Shown: positions 24,315-35,238, numbered from the stretch's first letter. The stretch is 64,000 nt of DNA from Sparassis latifolia (GCA_018466975.1 JAENRS010000022.1:186001-250000); one strand, 5' to 3'. Made by a program: numbers and translations. Notes: a model not told the origin generated them from the letters alone.

Positions 24315-24809
24315 TTACATGTTTACATCCCAAGAAACCACGCGAACACCGTACACAACTTGGCCCGCAATCGAACCTTCCTCCACCTTGCTACCGATGG
24401 CATTGATCCTTGCGTAGAACATCTCCTTTCCCGACGCGGTCACAGCTCCATCCATACGACGACCCTCTACCAAGGCTCCCAAGGAGCGGATGACCCACTG
24501 GGCGCATGTCCAGCTGGTGTGGGTGAACAACAGCTTGGTGTCGCCCTGACTGGCATCGAAGGAGGCGATGATTCCCTTGAGCTCGTCGTTGGTGCCGACA
24601 GCAGGAGGCAGACGAATGCAGCACAAGAAGGAAATGCTCGATGTCAGGGTGACACGTTGGTGGCTAGGTACCCAAGACTCGTTCAAGCGAATCTGGAATA
24701 CGTCGGCATTGTTTCCGATGGTAGTAGCATTACCGGAGGGTAACACCAATGCCCAGTGGTACCTGCCCTTCTGTCCACTCTTGTAAAGAGCAATGCAAAC
24801 TTCAGTCAT
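24315..24809 (-). CDS. Conserved hypothetical fungal protein (DUF6914-like)
   Basis: The 164-codon frame starts MTEVCIALYKSGQ and contains YHWALVLPSG. Short basidiomycete proteins with an early aliphatic strand followed by YHWAL are grouped, as I recall, in DUF6914; I could not check. The rest is soluble, with C and H residues spread through it (FLCCIRLPP, FTHTSWTCAQWV), and it ends VYGVRVVSWDVNM. A plausible 5' UTR or coding intron with donor GTGAGT lies just upstream at about 24895. Function is unknown. This copy is intact; the copy in the other arm (27150-27643) has a one-base deletion. Confidence 0.6.
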   Translation of the reverse strand: MTEVCIALYKSGQKGRYHWALVLPSGNATTIGNNADVFQIRLNESWVPSHQRVTLTSSISFLCCIRLPPAVGTNDELKGIIASFDASQGDTKLLFTHTSWTCAQWVIRSLGALVEGRRMDGAVTASGKEMFYARINAIGSKVEEGSIAGQVVYGVRVVSWDVNM

Positions 24810-25310
24810 GTTTCGATTGTAGTACCTGGTATACCTGGTATACCGTGAGATATGCATGAAGCTTTTGGGCACCGAGACACGATGAGCACTCACGATGGTA
24901 AGGAGATGCTTGATAATAGGGCTGCGTTCCACCTTGCTTTTCGGAAGAGATCTTATACATTTCCAGAGAGAGCACGAGAATCACAGAGAGATAATCAGGC
25001 GATGCGCCCAGCCGGAAAGTGTTCATGCTGAGGGGAAAAATCCAATTGCAATTGCGCCATGACATGAGCAGAGAGCAACCCAGAGTATGCAGCTCATCGC
25101 CGCCGGTGAGTCATAAGGTGTCACCCACCAGTAGGAGACCAAGAAAAAGCACCGAACGAGAGCCGCAGCAGAATACAATCTAGATTGCGTTGCCTAAAAG
25201 CATGGACCCACAATCTACATACAGCAGCGCGGTATCAGAGCAAGACAAATCGGATAACAAGATTTGGGGGACAACCTGAGGTCTCGTGAGTGCGCTTCCG
25301 TACACATCAA

Positions 25311-25880
25311 CTAGTCTCTGATATCGATGCAAGTCGCGGACGACAGCCTAAGGGATTGAACGTCAATTCCCCGAGACACCGCAGCCAGGCGCGGACTGCG
25401 TGCTCGTTCAGCCCGGCCGGGGAGAAAAATGACACGTTCAAGGATTGGGCATTCTGAAAGACTTCTAAGGGATTCTATCTTGGGAATAGTGCATACTAAT
25501 CTGCACGACGGGTCCAAACGGGTCCAACTGTGAACACATCCCGATGGGAGACTGACGAAGGTGTACGAACCCGTATATCGAGAACCACACCTTGTGCCGC
25601 CCATATCGTTATCCTGGGCTCTTCCATTTCGGCGCGCGATGTAGACCGCAAGGATGTTCCTGGGATAACCAAAACGTGTTCAATATGTCATACGCGAGAT
25701 GGGTCTGGGGTGAGACAAATTGTCACAGCACAACTCAACTTCCTCCAAAGAGCCGGGAAACCCGCTCGACAACACTGATCTATCATCGTGAAGGCCTGGA
25801 GAGAAAAGTGTAGGCTCAAATCTTGTCAGCCTCTGCAGAGAGAAACGACTCCGCGAAAACATACCATAGAGACCTTCCAT
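25311..25880 (-). pseudogene. Leucine-rich (F-box/LRR-like) gene remnant, left copy
   Basis: The minus-strand pieces read SLEEVELCCDNLSHP, IEHVLVIPGTSL and, further on, ESLRSLSECPILERVIFLPGR. The regular L..L.....P.L..V spacing is like the C-terminal LRR-like part of basidiomycete F-box proteins. No start with an F-box is visible, and the pieces are separated by stops or frame changes. I treat it as a remnant or a gene whose exons I cannot join. Confidence 0.35.
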
Positions 25881-25894
25881 ATATGGACCGTGGA

Positions 25895-26070
25895 TCCACA
25901 GAGAGACAACTTCTTCCGATCCGCTACAAGCTGGTTAATCCGCCGCTTAGCCTCATAGATACAATAGATACTGCCTCTTGTTAGCGGAAGATAGTCATTC
26001 GTTTCTAATACACGCCGCAAGGGGTATATGCATAAATCGGATTTAAGACACAGGGTCACCACGGAAAATT
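25895..26070. other. Spacer of the long inverted repeat
   Basis: These 176 bp of unique sequence separate the two arms. No ORF or motif is recognised. If transcription crossed it, this would be the loop of a long hairpin RNA. Confidence 0.8.
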
Positions 26071-26085
26071 TCCACGGTCCATATA

Positions 26086-26654
26086 TGGAAGGTCTCTATG
26101 GTATGTTTTCGCGGAGTCGTTTCTCTCTGCAGAGGCTGACAAGATTTGAGCCTACACTTTTCTCTCCAGGCCTTCACGATGATAGATCAGTGTTGTCGAG
26201 CGGGTTTCCCGGCTCTTTGGAGGAAGTTGAGTTGTGCTGTGACAATTTGTCTCACCCCAGACCCATCTCGCGTATGACATATTGAACACGTTTTGGTTAT
26301 CCCAGGAACATCCTTGCGGTCTACATCGCGCGCCGAAATGGAAGAGCCCAGGATAACGATATGGGCGGCACAAGGTGTGGTTCTCGATATACGGGTTCGT
26401 ACACCTTCGTCAGTCTCCCATCGGGATGTGTTCACAGTTGGACCCGTTTGGACCTGTCGTGCAGATTAGTATGCACTATTCCCAAGATAGAATCCCTTAG
26501 AAGTCTTTCAGAATGCCCAATCCTTGAACGTGTCATTTTTCTCCCCGGCCGGGCTGAACGAGCACGCAGTCCGCGCCTGGCTGCGGTGTCTCGGGGAATT
26601 GACGTTCAATCCCTTAGGCTGTCGTCCGCGACTTGCATCGATATCAGAGACTAG
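26086..26654 (+). pseudogene. Leucine-rich (F-box/LRR-like) gene remnant, right copy
   Basis: Mirror image of the remnant at 25311-25880, differing by a Pro to Leu change in the TRLDxSCRL segment. The upstream part differs because it runs into the unique spacer. Confidence 0.35.
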
Positions 26655-27149
26655 TTGATGTGTACGGAAGCGCACTCACGAGACCTCAGGTTGTCCCCCA
26701 AATCTTGTTATCCGATTTGTCTTGCTCTGATACCGCGCTGCTGTATGTAGATTGTGGGTCCATGCTTTTAGGCAACGCAATCTAGATTGTATTCTGCTGC
26801 GGCTCGTTCGGTGCTTTTTCTTGGTCTCCTACTGGTGGGTGACACCTTATGACTCACCGGCGGCGATGAGCTGCATACTCTGGGTTGCTCTCTGCTCATG
26901 TCATGGCGCAATTGCAATTGGATTTTTCCTCAGCATGAACACTTTCCGGCTGGGCGCATCGCCTGATTATCTCTCTGTGATTCTCGTGCTCTCTGGAAAT
27001 GTATAAGATCTCTTCCGAAAAGCAAGGTGGAACGCAGCCCTATTATCAAGCATCTCCTTACCATCGTGAGTGCTCATCGTGTCTCGGTGCCCAAAAGCTT
27101 CATGCATATCTCACGGTATACCAGGTATACCAGGTACTACAATCGAAAC

Positions 27150-27643
27150 ATGACTGAAGTTTGCATTGCTCTTTACAAGAGTGGACAGAAGGGCAGGTAC
27201 CACTGGGCATTGTGTTACCCTCCGGTAATGCTACTACCATCGGAAACAATGCCGACGTATTCCAGATTCGCTTGAACGAGTCTTGGGTACCTAGCCACCA
27301 ACGTGTCACCCTGACATCGAGCATTTCCTTCTTGTGCTGCATTCGTCTGCCTCCTGCTGTCGGCACCAACGACGAGCTCAAGGGAATCATCGCCTCCTTC
27401 GATGCCAGTCAGGGCGACACCAAGCTGTTGTTCACCCACACCAGCTGGACATGCGCCCAGTGGGTCATCCGCTCCTTGGGAGCCTTGGTAGAGGGTCGTC
27501 GTATGGATGGAGCTGTGACCGCGTCGGGAAAGGAGATGTTCTACGCAAGGATCAATGCCATCGGTAGCAAGGTGGAGGAAGGTTCGATTGCGGGCCAAGT
27601 TGTGTACGGTGTTCGCGTGGTTTCTTGGGATGTAAACATGTAA
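27150..27643 (+). pseudogene. Frameshifted copy of the DUF6914-like gene
   Basis: The same gene as 24315-24809 in the opposite arm. A one-base deletion after HWAL (near 27211) sends the frame into a stop after about 40 codons. The rest remains open in the second frame up to VVSWDVNM and the stop at 27641-27643. Confidence 0.8.
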
Positions 27644-28079
27644 ACCTCGGCGTCGTTTGTCTTCGCTATGCTTTTTGGTACACAGTAACCCCTCCTCCAG
27701 AATGTAGTAGCGGCGTGGATTTGTCGTCCAGAAATACCGCAGGTACTTGCCTCGTTTACTCCGGAGTCTGCGGTATCTAGACCAATCTGCCCGTCCCTCA
27801 TGTCAATATTGTTATATTGGTGTCCTGTGGTAACCTCTTCGTGGTGGAGGGGGCAAGTACCTCCACAGGAGCCTCTGAACACAGAGGAGACCGACTTTAG
27901 CTCTGCAAAGATGCACTCTACATTCTGGAAAATCCTTCTTCTCTAGCCTGGTAGAAGTGCACGTAAACACGATACGTGTGATAAGGAATTCAAAGAAGGT
28001 ATATTACTCTAGTTAGCCAAGTATCCAGTAAAGCAACACAGACAGTATCCAAGCCGTACGATGACCAGAAGATATGTGA

Positions 28080-28505
28080 CCTGCACTTCCTCTGCTTCTG
28101 GCTCCGGCAGACTGTATGAGACGTTGACCTATCTGTCTCGCCTTCAATAAGAGGCAGGTGATGACCTCTTTTTTTGTTTGCTGTATAAGCCAGGTATAAA
28201 AGGGAGCGTCAATCGAATATTCATGAAGCGGTCGAGTGCAAATTCAAATCTTCAAGTACGTCCGGAAGATTGCCCTTTTCCGACATGAGCGACTTCGTAA
28301 TCGGTACCTCCGGACTAACCTGCGAAAGTTGATGTGAGGTATGCAATACTACTGGACATGATTGCTAAGAGCTTTTGCAAACAATAGAAGCGATTGAGCG
28401 TCTCTCTAGCTATTGAGGCAAATTCCAGCTACGCACCTGCTGGATCTCATCTTGGAGTTGGTGATGCGATCCACATGTGATAGTTCCTGTAGTGCGGGGG
28501 ACATG
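28080..28505 (-). pseudogene. MED21 pseudogene with introns (copy 2)
   Basis: This stretch is collinear with the intact MED21 gene (34187-34853) from its promoter through exon 3, in the same orientation. Recognisable blocks are the start region and DRITQ area (about 28450-28475), the intron 1 donor with CAGCAG, the exon 2 block around ATCATGTCCAGTAGTATTGC (about 28340-28365), the block for PITKSRK, and the exon 3 block around GAGCCAGAAGCAGAGG (about 28090). Base indels at the start region and in exon 3 destroy the frame. Because both introns are still present, it is a DNA-level duplicate and not a retrocopy. Confidence 0.8.
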
Positions 28506-29452
28506 ATTCAATTGTAAAGAATGGTGGCTCTTAATATAAACGGAAAAGCAGCGAACTTGAAGTTGGTACGATCAGTTGCCAGACAATAACAATGCTGCCG
28601 ATGTCTGATTTGATGCCTGAGGAGCATTGAACGCCGGATGGTACATCTGCTTAATTGAGATACCTGCGCTGAATTGAGAAGGGCTTCGTGACTTCTATGC
28701 CCAGGACGGGCTGTTCTAAACCACTCTGGACTGCTTAGCGTTCCATGTAAATTACTCTGATACTTGGATCGTCGCTGGAGACACCTGCCGGATGTCGCCC
28801 GGACAGCGTCTACGAAAGCCCCGGGGAGTTTCATCACGCCCACTGCGTGGATTTGGGTGTGCAGTCGATGTCTGCTCGACTGTCATACTGCGATCGACGA
28901 TTCAGCTGATCAGGTCCGCGAGCGCAACTTCAGAGATGGAAGATGTCCCCGCCTTCATTCTCTGAGATTGGTATCTCAGTACACAGAACTCCGAGTGAAG
29001 ATACCGGTGAAGATGATAAGGAACAGCTTTGTGAGGTGCTTCGTCGGATCTGTGCGGCTTGGCGAGTGTGCATTCAGCCTGTTGTGTGCAACTGGTTTGA
29101 ATCGAGGCTGTCGTAATCAGTAACTGTTTGGTGACTACATGCAGCCGATACTAGTAGGCTCGAAACAATGAACCCACGCTATTCGTCGGTTAAGCGACTC
29201 ATCGCGAGAAGTCTTGCGGCGATGCGGAAAGGAGGTGCGTGCCCCCCTCACGGACTAATTCTACTATCAAGCACATTTTTCACCCCGCAACTGACCCAAA
29301 AGCAAGGCGTCATGCGTGAAACAACCATAAACATCAATTGCGCCGCTAATAGTACAACGACGCCTCTTCAAGAAATACGCGCGCTCATTCCAAGAAACTT
29401 CTCCTGCATGAGGAGTTGAAAAACACCGAGAACTCCAGACGGAGTATCGGAA
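28506..29452. other. Intergenic, no supported gene
   Basis: Open frames at 28764-29123 and 29168-29419 (plus) have no recognisable features. Nothing else is seen. Confidence 0.4.
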
Positions 29453-30409
29453 TCAAAGTCCGATATCCAGGTCGTCGATGTAGTCCTCGATGTGGCCGCC
29501 CAGCTTATTGATCACCGCCGCCCTGACCTTCGAATATATCAGCTCGTTCAACACCATGTTCTGCGTGGCTGCACAATTCATGAGGTCAATGATCATGCAA
29601 GAGGCACCACACAACATACAGTACATGAACTTGACACGTTCGCTACCAAACTTGAAGAAGAGGACGTTGCCGCGGGACCCCTGAGCCTCATAAGTGTAGG
29701 TTCCGATACGGAACTGGATATCGTTGTTAGATTCACTGCGATATAAATTTAATGAGTGTACATGAGCGAATGGTTGGCTGAGCCGCAAACACTGTACGCA
29801 CATGGCCACACCAACCAGGAAATCAGCACTTTGCCCCTTCCAGGCATTCGTTTGGAACAAGTTGTTAGCGCCTTTGTTGACGGGATTTTTCATGGCGTCA
29901 ATCGTGGCCTTGAAAACCTCCAACGCGTTACCCTCAAGATAACCCTTCAGAATGGCAAGGATGGCTTGATCGACAGATCCATAAGAGTTGGCATTGTCAA
30001 GCTCTTTGAACCTGCATCCAAGACGTCAGGTACAAGATAAACGGATGAAATTAATGCAAATGTGCGCGTACGTGAAGTCTGAGATGACCCATCCGAGGTT
30101 TTCGAGGACCTCCTTGTACTTCTTGTACCATTTAGTCTTGTCATCCGGGCTCGCCACGTTAGCGGCAAGCTGGGCAAGCAGTGTGGAGTTCAAGACATCC
30201 TCCTGTGATAGTAGATGGTGAGGAAGGTGAGTTTCGTCAGTTTCAGAAGTACCGACCTTGTTAAGCTGAGACAGATTTCCCACAAACGACTGGGTCGAGC
30301 CGGCATTGACAGCACCGGACCCCTCGGGTAACCCCTTGCGACCATGACGGTCAGCAGGAATATGCAAGTGCTCGATGAAGCGAAGACGGGCTTCAATAGA
30401 ATGAGGCAT
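29453..30409 (-). CDS. Paralog A: conserved protein of unknown function
   Basis: Five exons give about 230 residues. Exon 1 starts MPHSIEARLRFIEHL and ends QLNK; exon 2 is EDVLNSTLLAQLAANVAS...WYKKYKEVLENLGWVISDFT; exon 3 is FKELDNANSYGSVDQAILAIL...DFLVGVA; exon 4 is ESNNDIQFRIGTY...NVLFFKFGSERVKF; exon 5 is TQNMVLNELIYSKVRAAVINKLG to DDLDIGL. All junctions are GT-AG and keep the frame. The layout is an N-terminal helical half with conserved STLLAQLAAN and W-Y-K-K blocks and a C-terminal beta-rich half with FFKFG. No signal peptide or membrane segment. It matches paralog B (32172-33124) over its full length. I do not recognise a named domain; it looks like an intact soluble protein. Confidence 0.75.
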
Positions 30410-30484
30410 GACAGCAAGATGTAGACGAAAGAGTTGGCAGTAGTTGATAGGGGAATGAAGGAGGCACTTTGCTCATTGGCATTG

Positions 30485-30490
30485 TTTTAT
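30485..30490 (-). promoter_or_regulatory. TATA box of paralog A
   Basis: On the minus strand the sequence reads TATAAAACAATGC, with the TATAAA about 76 nt upstream of the ATG. The same 13-base string, also about 76 nt before the ATG, precedes paralog B. Confidence 0.6.
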
Positions 30491-30495
30491 ACCTG

Positions 30496-32085
30496 GAGCC
30501 ATGACCGCGAAGCGCAAAGTTCCGTCTGGAGCATTCTCCGATGTCAGGAAATAATTAATAAATCACCTGGCCGTTCTACCGAAACAGGGTCACAAGACAA
30601 CGGATGGTACAAGAGGTGTGTCCCCGACGGAATGGAAGTAGGTGTCATCGAGACAAGGCTCTGTAGGTAAGACAGCATGGTCCTGTGGCGTGCTGGAGGG
30701 AAAAAATCGTCGATGGTAATCCAAGATGACAATCAGTCACAGAGGGCAAGTGCTCACCGGAATACAATGGTCGAGTTGCAGGACAATATACCACTATATA
30801 CAGAGACTAATTAATATTGGCAGTTTTGAAACAGTATGTCCACAGCCACCTCCTCAATGAAGTCGGAGTAGTTTCCACATCTAATCGGCGTTTATACGAA
30901 GACAAATCGATTCGCAGTTCGCTCACATCCTGATACCAACCAGGAATTCATACCGACCTGTAATGCCGCATTTTGAAATGGGGGCGAGCTTCACATACAT
31001 TTACGTCCTTCGCGGCTGGGAGGACGACATCCCGCCAGTGTCAGGCATGCCACTTTAGACGCATCGGCGGGTTTGGTACCATGCCTCCGAGTAATGCTAT
31101 GAAACTAAGCGGCTCTGCACAAAGGGGGTTGAGTTCGGGATAAAAGCAAGAATCGCACTGAGAAAAGACACAGTGTGTGCCAGGACAAACACGTTCGACG
31201 GTCAGACACCATGGCAAAGCCGACGTGGAGCGTGTTCAGCGCATGATGAGGACGTTGGACGTGGGCGCAGTACCTGGGCCCTGGACGCGGGGCAACGGCC
31301 TTGGATCCACGCGTGGCACTCTGTGGAAGGTGACCTAGCCACGGTTTGCTTGACGTACATACATAATTTAGCATAACGTTCAACGTCAACGTTCAAGTTA
31401 TGGCACACGGATTTGCGCTTCTACTCGCCTCCGGATCGGACATAATGGAACATATGCCGGGGGGCCTATTTCTCCGGGACTCCACAGGCACGAGCGACGA
31501 TGAATTCTGCACGTGACAGGAAGTGGACTTCGGATTTGCCTTGACATGGAGACGCCCGAGCGGAAATGTGGCCCTCCCGAGGCTATCAGGACGTGTGAAG
31601 TCGGCATCCATGTCAAGGAGGCACGGGAGTCTCCATGTGGCGTATTCAGCCGCGTCGGTATTGGGCTAGGAGCGATAGGAGTGAACTGCCTGTCAAGGTG
31701 GAATCGAGACTAGTGAGTTCGTCCATATCATGCGGAGACCATTTTGATTCACGAACAAGAGAGTTGCCCATTTGTCTATGTGCCCAGTCATATATTATTC
31801 CAACCCAGGTATTCCGCGGTAAAAATGCGCCCCCCGCCAATTGTCATCTTGAACGTCTTCAATTCATTCATCCACCTAACGTGAGTAGTCTTGTCATACA
31901 AAGTTTGTTTCCGACACGCCTAGTTCCATTCCACCACGGAGGACATGCACACGCGACCTCAATTCTTCACTTGTCCACCGCAGTACGTTTCAGGTCGAAT
32001 TGGCCATGGTACATAGGCTTTATTAATTATTTACTCCATTACGTCGAGGAACTTCGCACACCGGAATTTTCACTTCTCTGTCACG
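30496..32085. other. Divergent intergenic region between paralogs A and B
   Basis: About 1.6 kb without a supported gene. It carries the promoters of both paralogs at its ends. Short frames on both strands (31105-31616 area) overlap each other and look random. Confidence 0.45.
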
Positions 32086-32090
32086 GCGCA

Positions 32091-32096
32091 TATAAA
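32091..32096 (+). promoter_or_regulatory. TATA box of paralog B
   Basis: TATAAAACAATGC begins here, with the ATG at 32172. Identical to the core promoter string of paralog A. Confidence 0.65.
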
Positions 32097-32171
32097 ACAA
32101 TGCGACCGAGCGATGCGGGCTCTTTATCCCCCATCACGCATTGCTAACATCTTCGTTCACGTCTCGTGGTC

Positions 32172-33124
32172 ATGTCTCTTTCTATTGAAGCACGCCTAAG
32201 CTTCATCGAGAGCCTGGATATTCCTCCTGTCGAGACCTGTCTTGCATGGAAACTGGCTGTCGTCAACGGTCGGTTGTTGCAGTCATTCGTTGGAAAGTTA
32301 GACCCGGCCCATAAGGTGAGCTCTCGCAGGTTGACGTGATTATTCGTTCTCATCGTCTATTGTAACAGGATGACGTCCTGGACTCGACCCTCCTTGCCCA
32401 ACTAGCTGCTAACCAGGCTGGAGGAGACGACAAGGATAAATGGTACAAGAAGTTCAAGGAGGTCCTCGAAAACATCGGATGGGTTGTCGAGAGTTTCTCG
32501 TACGCATACGATGCTCTACTGTCCTGCGATGAGTTTGGCTTTGACTCCTTGCATGCAGGTTCACGGAAATCGTGAATGTCAATACTTATGGCTCGGTCGA
32601 CAAGGCCGTGATTGCCATATTGGATCCTCATCTCTCCCCTGAAGCCGGCGAAGTTGTGAAGGCCACCATTTATGCCATGAAACGTCGGGTGAATGCCGAG
32701 GCCAATGCCATCTTCCAGGAAAATGCCTGGGATGGGCAGACTGCTAACTTTCAGATTGGCGTGGCCTCGTGCGTACCGCATTCGCATCTCAGACGGTCGC
32801 GCCATTGTTCACGTCAAATGTATTCTCTCCAGAGCGTCTGACGGTGATAACGTCCGGCTGCATATTGGAGGCTTCAATTACGCGGCTACGGGCGCGGCCG
32901 GAAACGTACTCTTCTTCAAGTTTGGCCACTGTGCCGTCAAGTTCACGTGTGGTAGGTTGCCAAATCTTTCGTGCACGATCGCTGACCTGACAGATCGTGG
33001 TCGTGAAGCCGCGCAGACCATGGTATTGAACGAAGAGATATACAACATGGTCAGAGACAGGGTGAAAGAGAAAATCCGCACGGCAATCCAGAGCTATAGG
33101 AAGGATGTGGCCGTAAGATTCTGA
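32172..33124 (+). CDS. Paralog B: conserved protein of unknown function
   Basis: Five exons, about 240 residues. MSLSIEARLSFIESLDIPP to AHK (exon 1, ends 32315); DDVLDSTLLAQLAANQAG...WYKKFKEVLENIGWVVESFS (exon 2, from 32368); FTEIVNVNTYGSVDKAVIAIL...FQIGVA; SASDGDNVRLHIGGFNY...NVLFFKFGHCAVKFTC; DRGREAAQTMVLNEEIYNMVRDRV to VAVRF. Intron positions and phases equal those of paralog A, so the pair arose by duplication. Conserved blocks are STLLAQLAAN, KWYKK.KEVLEN.GW, YGSVD.A..AIL, NVLFFKFG and TMVLNE.IY. The first exon differs most. Both copies are open, which suggests selection. Function unknown. Confidence 0.78.
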
Positions 33125-34186
33125 TCCCGATGCTAAGCTCGGTCCGGGCCCCCCCCTGGGTACCTCACCGATAATATCTTCTGTTCTGCGGGTGTACGAT
33201 TGTCGAGGGGAACTTGTGTGACAGTAATTTTACTCATGTGTGAACACGGGTGGGTAGTGATCAAGTCTGTTCTCCTTTTGCCTCTTATAAGGCTTTTGCA
33301 GCCTGTTGTCCTTGAGTCACGGAAGGTGCACTGAACCGAGTTTATTGGGAAGGCAAATTTTCAGTGAGTAGAGTAAAGGCGAAAGAATCCATCGCCAGGT
33401 AGATTCACCGAGAGCTCAGGGCAGAAACTCTGGGACGGCCTACGAGGCCCACCGTAAAATACGCAGGATGTAGTTACCAGCTTGTCTACTGCAACCGCAC
33501 GCATGGTCATCATTTTGGAATGCCGTCAGATACTCTTACATACATTCAAACGAGGTTCAGAGTTCGTCGAACTGCCTGCGCTACAAGTGATGGTGCCCAC
33601 GGGCGGACTGGAGAAAAAAGCACTCTGATTCGTTATCCGTAAGTGGACCGTAGGGAAAGTGGAAGACGTGCGGAGAGAAGGCCCACATGGTTTCGAAGCG
33701 AGCAGCCACCCACAGGAATATCTAGCTTCGATTTGCACGATTTGCCCTCGCCTTGCCATATTCCTATTTTTTTTTTGACAGCCAGTCACTTCTCGCATTT
33801 TCCAACGAGAACTGTATCAGGTCCGAACGGTATCAGGTCCGAACGGTATCAGGTCCGAACGGTATCAGGTCCGAACGGTATCAGGTCCGAACGGTATTTG
33901 CAAACATCTGGGTCCTGTTACGATCTGGGACATCGCATATCTACACGCGCGACAAATACCGCCGTGAACCTGCAGAGGTAAGACACAGGTTGAATGTATT
34001 TCGAGCAAGCCCAATTGAGTTGATCAGAAGGAGCGACCCATGTCCAGGCCTGCATGAACCCGAGAAACGGTTCGCTGCTGTTGGTGATCTCGTAGAAACG
34101 GGATGAATGTTGATTCAGGCAAAGTCCGCAGGCAGGATAGAGAAACACACATATTCGAGGTGCCAACGGGCCAAACAAACAAGCCA
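33125..34186. other. Intergenic with a short tandem repeat
   Basis: No gene supported. It contains the 16-bp repeat at 33819-33898 and the downstream flank of MED21. Confidence 0.45.
33819..33898. repeat. 16-bp tandem repeat, five copies
   Basis: The unit AGGTCCGAACGGTATC is repeated five times head to tail; the last copy ends in T instead of C. A half copy (ACTGTATC) precedes it. Confidence 0.95.
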
Positions 34187-34853
34187 TCAGTCCGGCATGT
34201 CCTTCTCGTCTAGCATTGTTCGCAGGACAGTCGTTAATTGCTGGTGCAGAGTCTCTGCATAACTTGGTTGAATATGATTGAAGCCGCTCCAAATCATTCA
34301 CGCTTACTGGCACGCTGCACAGCATTGTAATAATCCGCATTGGCTTCGTACATCTCCTGTTCGAGGGTCTGAAGGCGTTGCGCCTCAAATGGAGGTAAGT
34401 ATGTCCGGTGCCATATCCAAGAATGCATAATCGAACCTGCACTTCCTCTGCTTCTGGTTCGGGCAGAGACTGTATGAGATATTCGACCTGTTTCGCCTTA
34501 ACTAGGAGGTCGGTGACGAGTTCCTTCTTGTTCGCTGCATAAGTCAGGTATATCAACCTGCGTCAGCTGCATATTCACGAAGCGTTTGAGTGGCGAACCT
34601 TCAAACACGTCCGGAGGATCGACCTTGTCCGACTTGCGCGACTTTGTAATCGGTACCTCCTGGCTAACCTGCGTAAAGTTGACACGAGAAGTGAGGTATG
34701 CAATACTGCTGGACATGATTGTTAGGAGCTGTTTCGAGTAATAGAAACACCTCAGGATCTCCCGAGTAATCTAGGCAAATTCATGCCACGTACCTGCTGG
34801 ATCTCATCTTGAAGTTGGGTGATGCGATCCATATGCGACAATTCCTGCAGCAT
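34187..34853 (-). CDS. MED21: Mediator complex subunit 21
   Basis: MED21 (Srb7) sits in the middle module of Mediator, pairs with MED7 through a four-helix and coiled-coil structure, and links activators to RNA polymerase II. Exons at 34794-34853, 34599-34728 and 34534 downward join in frame to MLQELSHMDRITQLQDEI, then LLTIMSSSIAYLTSR, DPPDVFEANKKELVTDLLVKAKQVEYLIQSLPEPEAEE, LQTLEQEMYEANADYYNAVQRAK and a last exon ending MLDEKDMPD, about 143 residues, the usual size. The DRITQLQ start, the VxxLIxSLP motif and the long C-terminal helix are diagnostic. The gene is divergent from PSD1, 385 bp apart. Two degraded copies lie at 28080-28505 and 22291-22365. Confidence 0.92.
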
Positions 34854-35238
34854 GACGCTGCAGTGCGGAGGACAATGCAAAAGTGTACCTCAATATAAAT
34901 AAACGGAAAACGTGAAGCTAAGCGCACTCATGTTGTTCTGCTAGACGCCAATACCTGGCACGTGCTCGAGCGACTGCACCGAAGATTGAATCTCACATCC
35001 TTGCTTTCCTTCCGGAAATTGTCAAAAGTGCCGGAGTAGGGAAAGGTAGCAAGTTGGAACCACAAGTGTGTTTGTGCTCGACTTGCGTTTTTCCAAGACT
35101 GAATGAGTCCTAAATTTGCAGGCTTGTACGTCACACCTTCGCGCGGTCGCGTGCCGTATACAGACTGTCCGCTGGCACATCCCAGAACCTCTGTATTCAA
35201 GTCTCAAAGCCTCCTGACGCTCGCAGGAGTCGAAAAAA

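Larger units (their letters stand above)
24205..25894 (+). repeat. Long inverted repeat, left arm (1690 nt)
   Basis: The reverse complement of this arm matches 26071-27753 almost base for base. Outer ends are GAGGCAAGTACCTGCGG (left) against CCGCAGGTACTTGCCTC (right). Inner ends are CCATATATGGACCGTGGA against TCCACGGTCCATATATGG. The arm is 7 nt longer than its partner. It carries an intact ORF (24315-24809, minus) and a remnant of a leucine-rich gene. Confidence 0.95.
26071..27753 (-). repeat. Long inverted repeat, right arm (1683 nt)
   Basis: Partner of 24205-25894. Visible differences include a missing G near 27211 (ATTGTGTT against ATTGGTGTT), loss of a CT pair near 26993, loss of two C near 26927, and a P/L substitution near 26455. 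All indels I noticed are deletions in this arm. Confidence 0.95.

Noticed and set aside
24114..24743. 209-codon plus-strand frame in the left repeat arm
   Set aside because: It is antisense to the conserved YHWAL-type ORF and duplicated only because the arm is duplicated.
28080..28505. MED21 copy as a processed retrocopy
   Set aside because: Both intron sequences and upstream promoter similarity are retained, so it is a DNA duplication.
33819..33898. CRISPR-like array
   Set aside because: The repeats are directly adjacent with no spacers, and the genome is eukaryotic.
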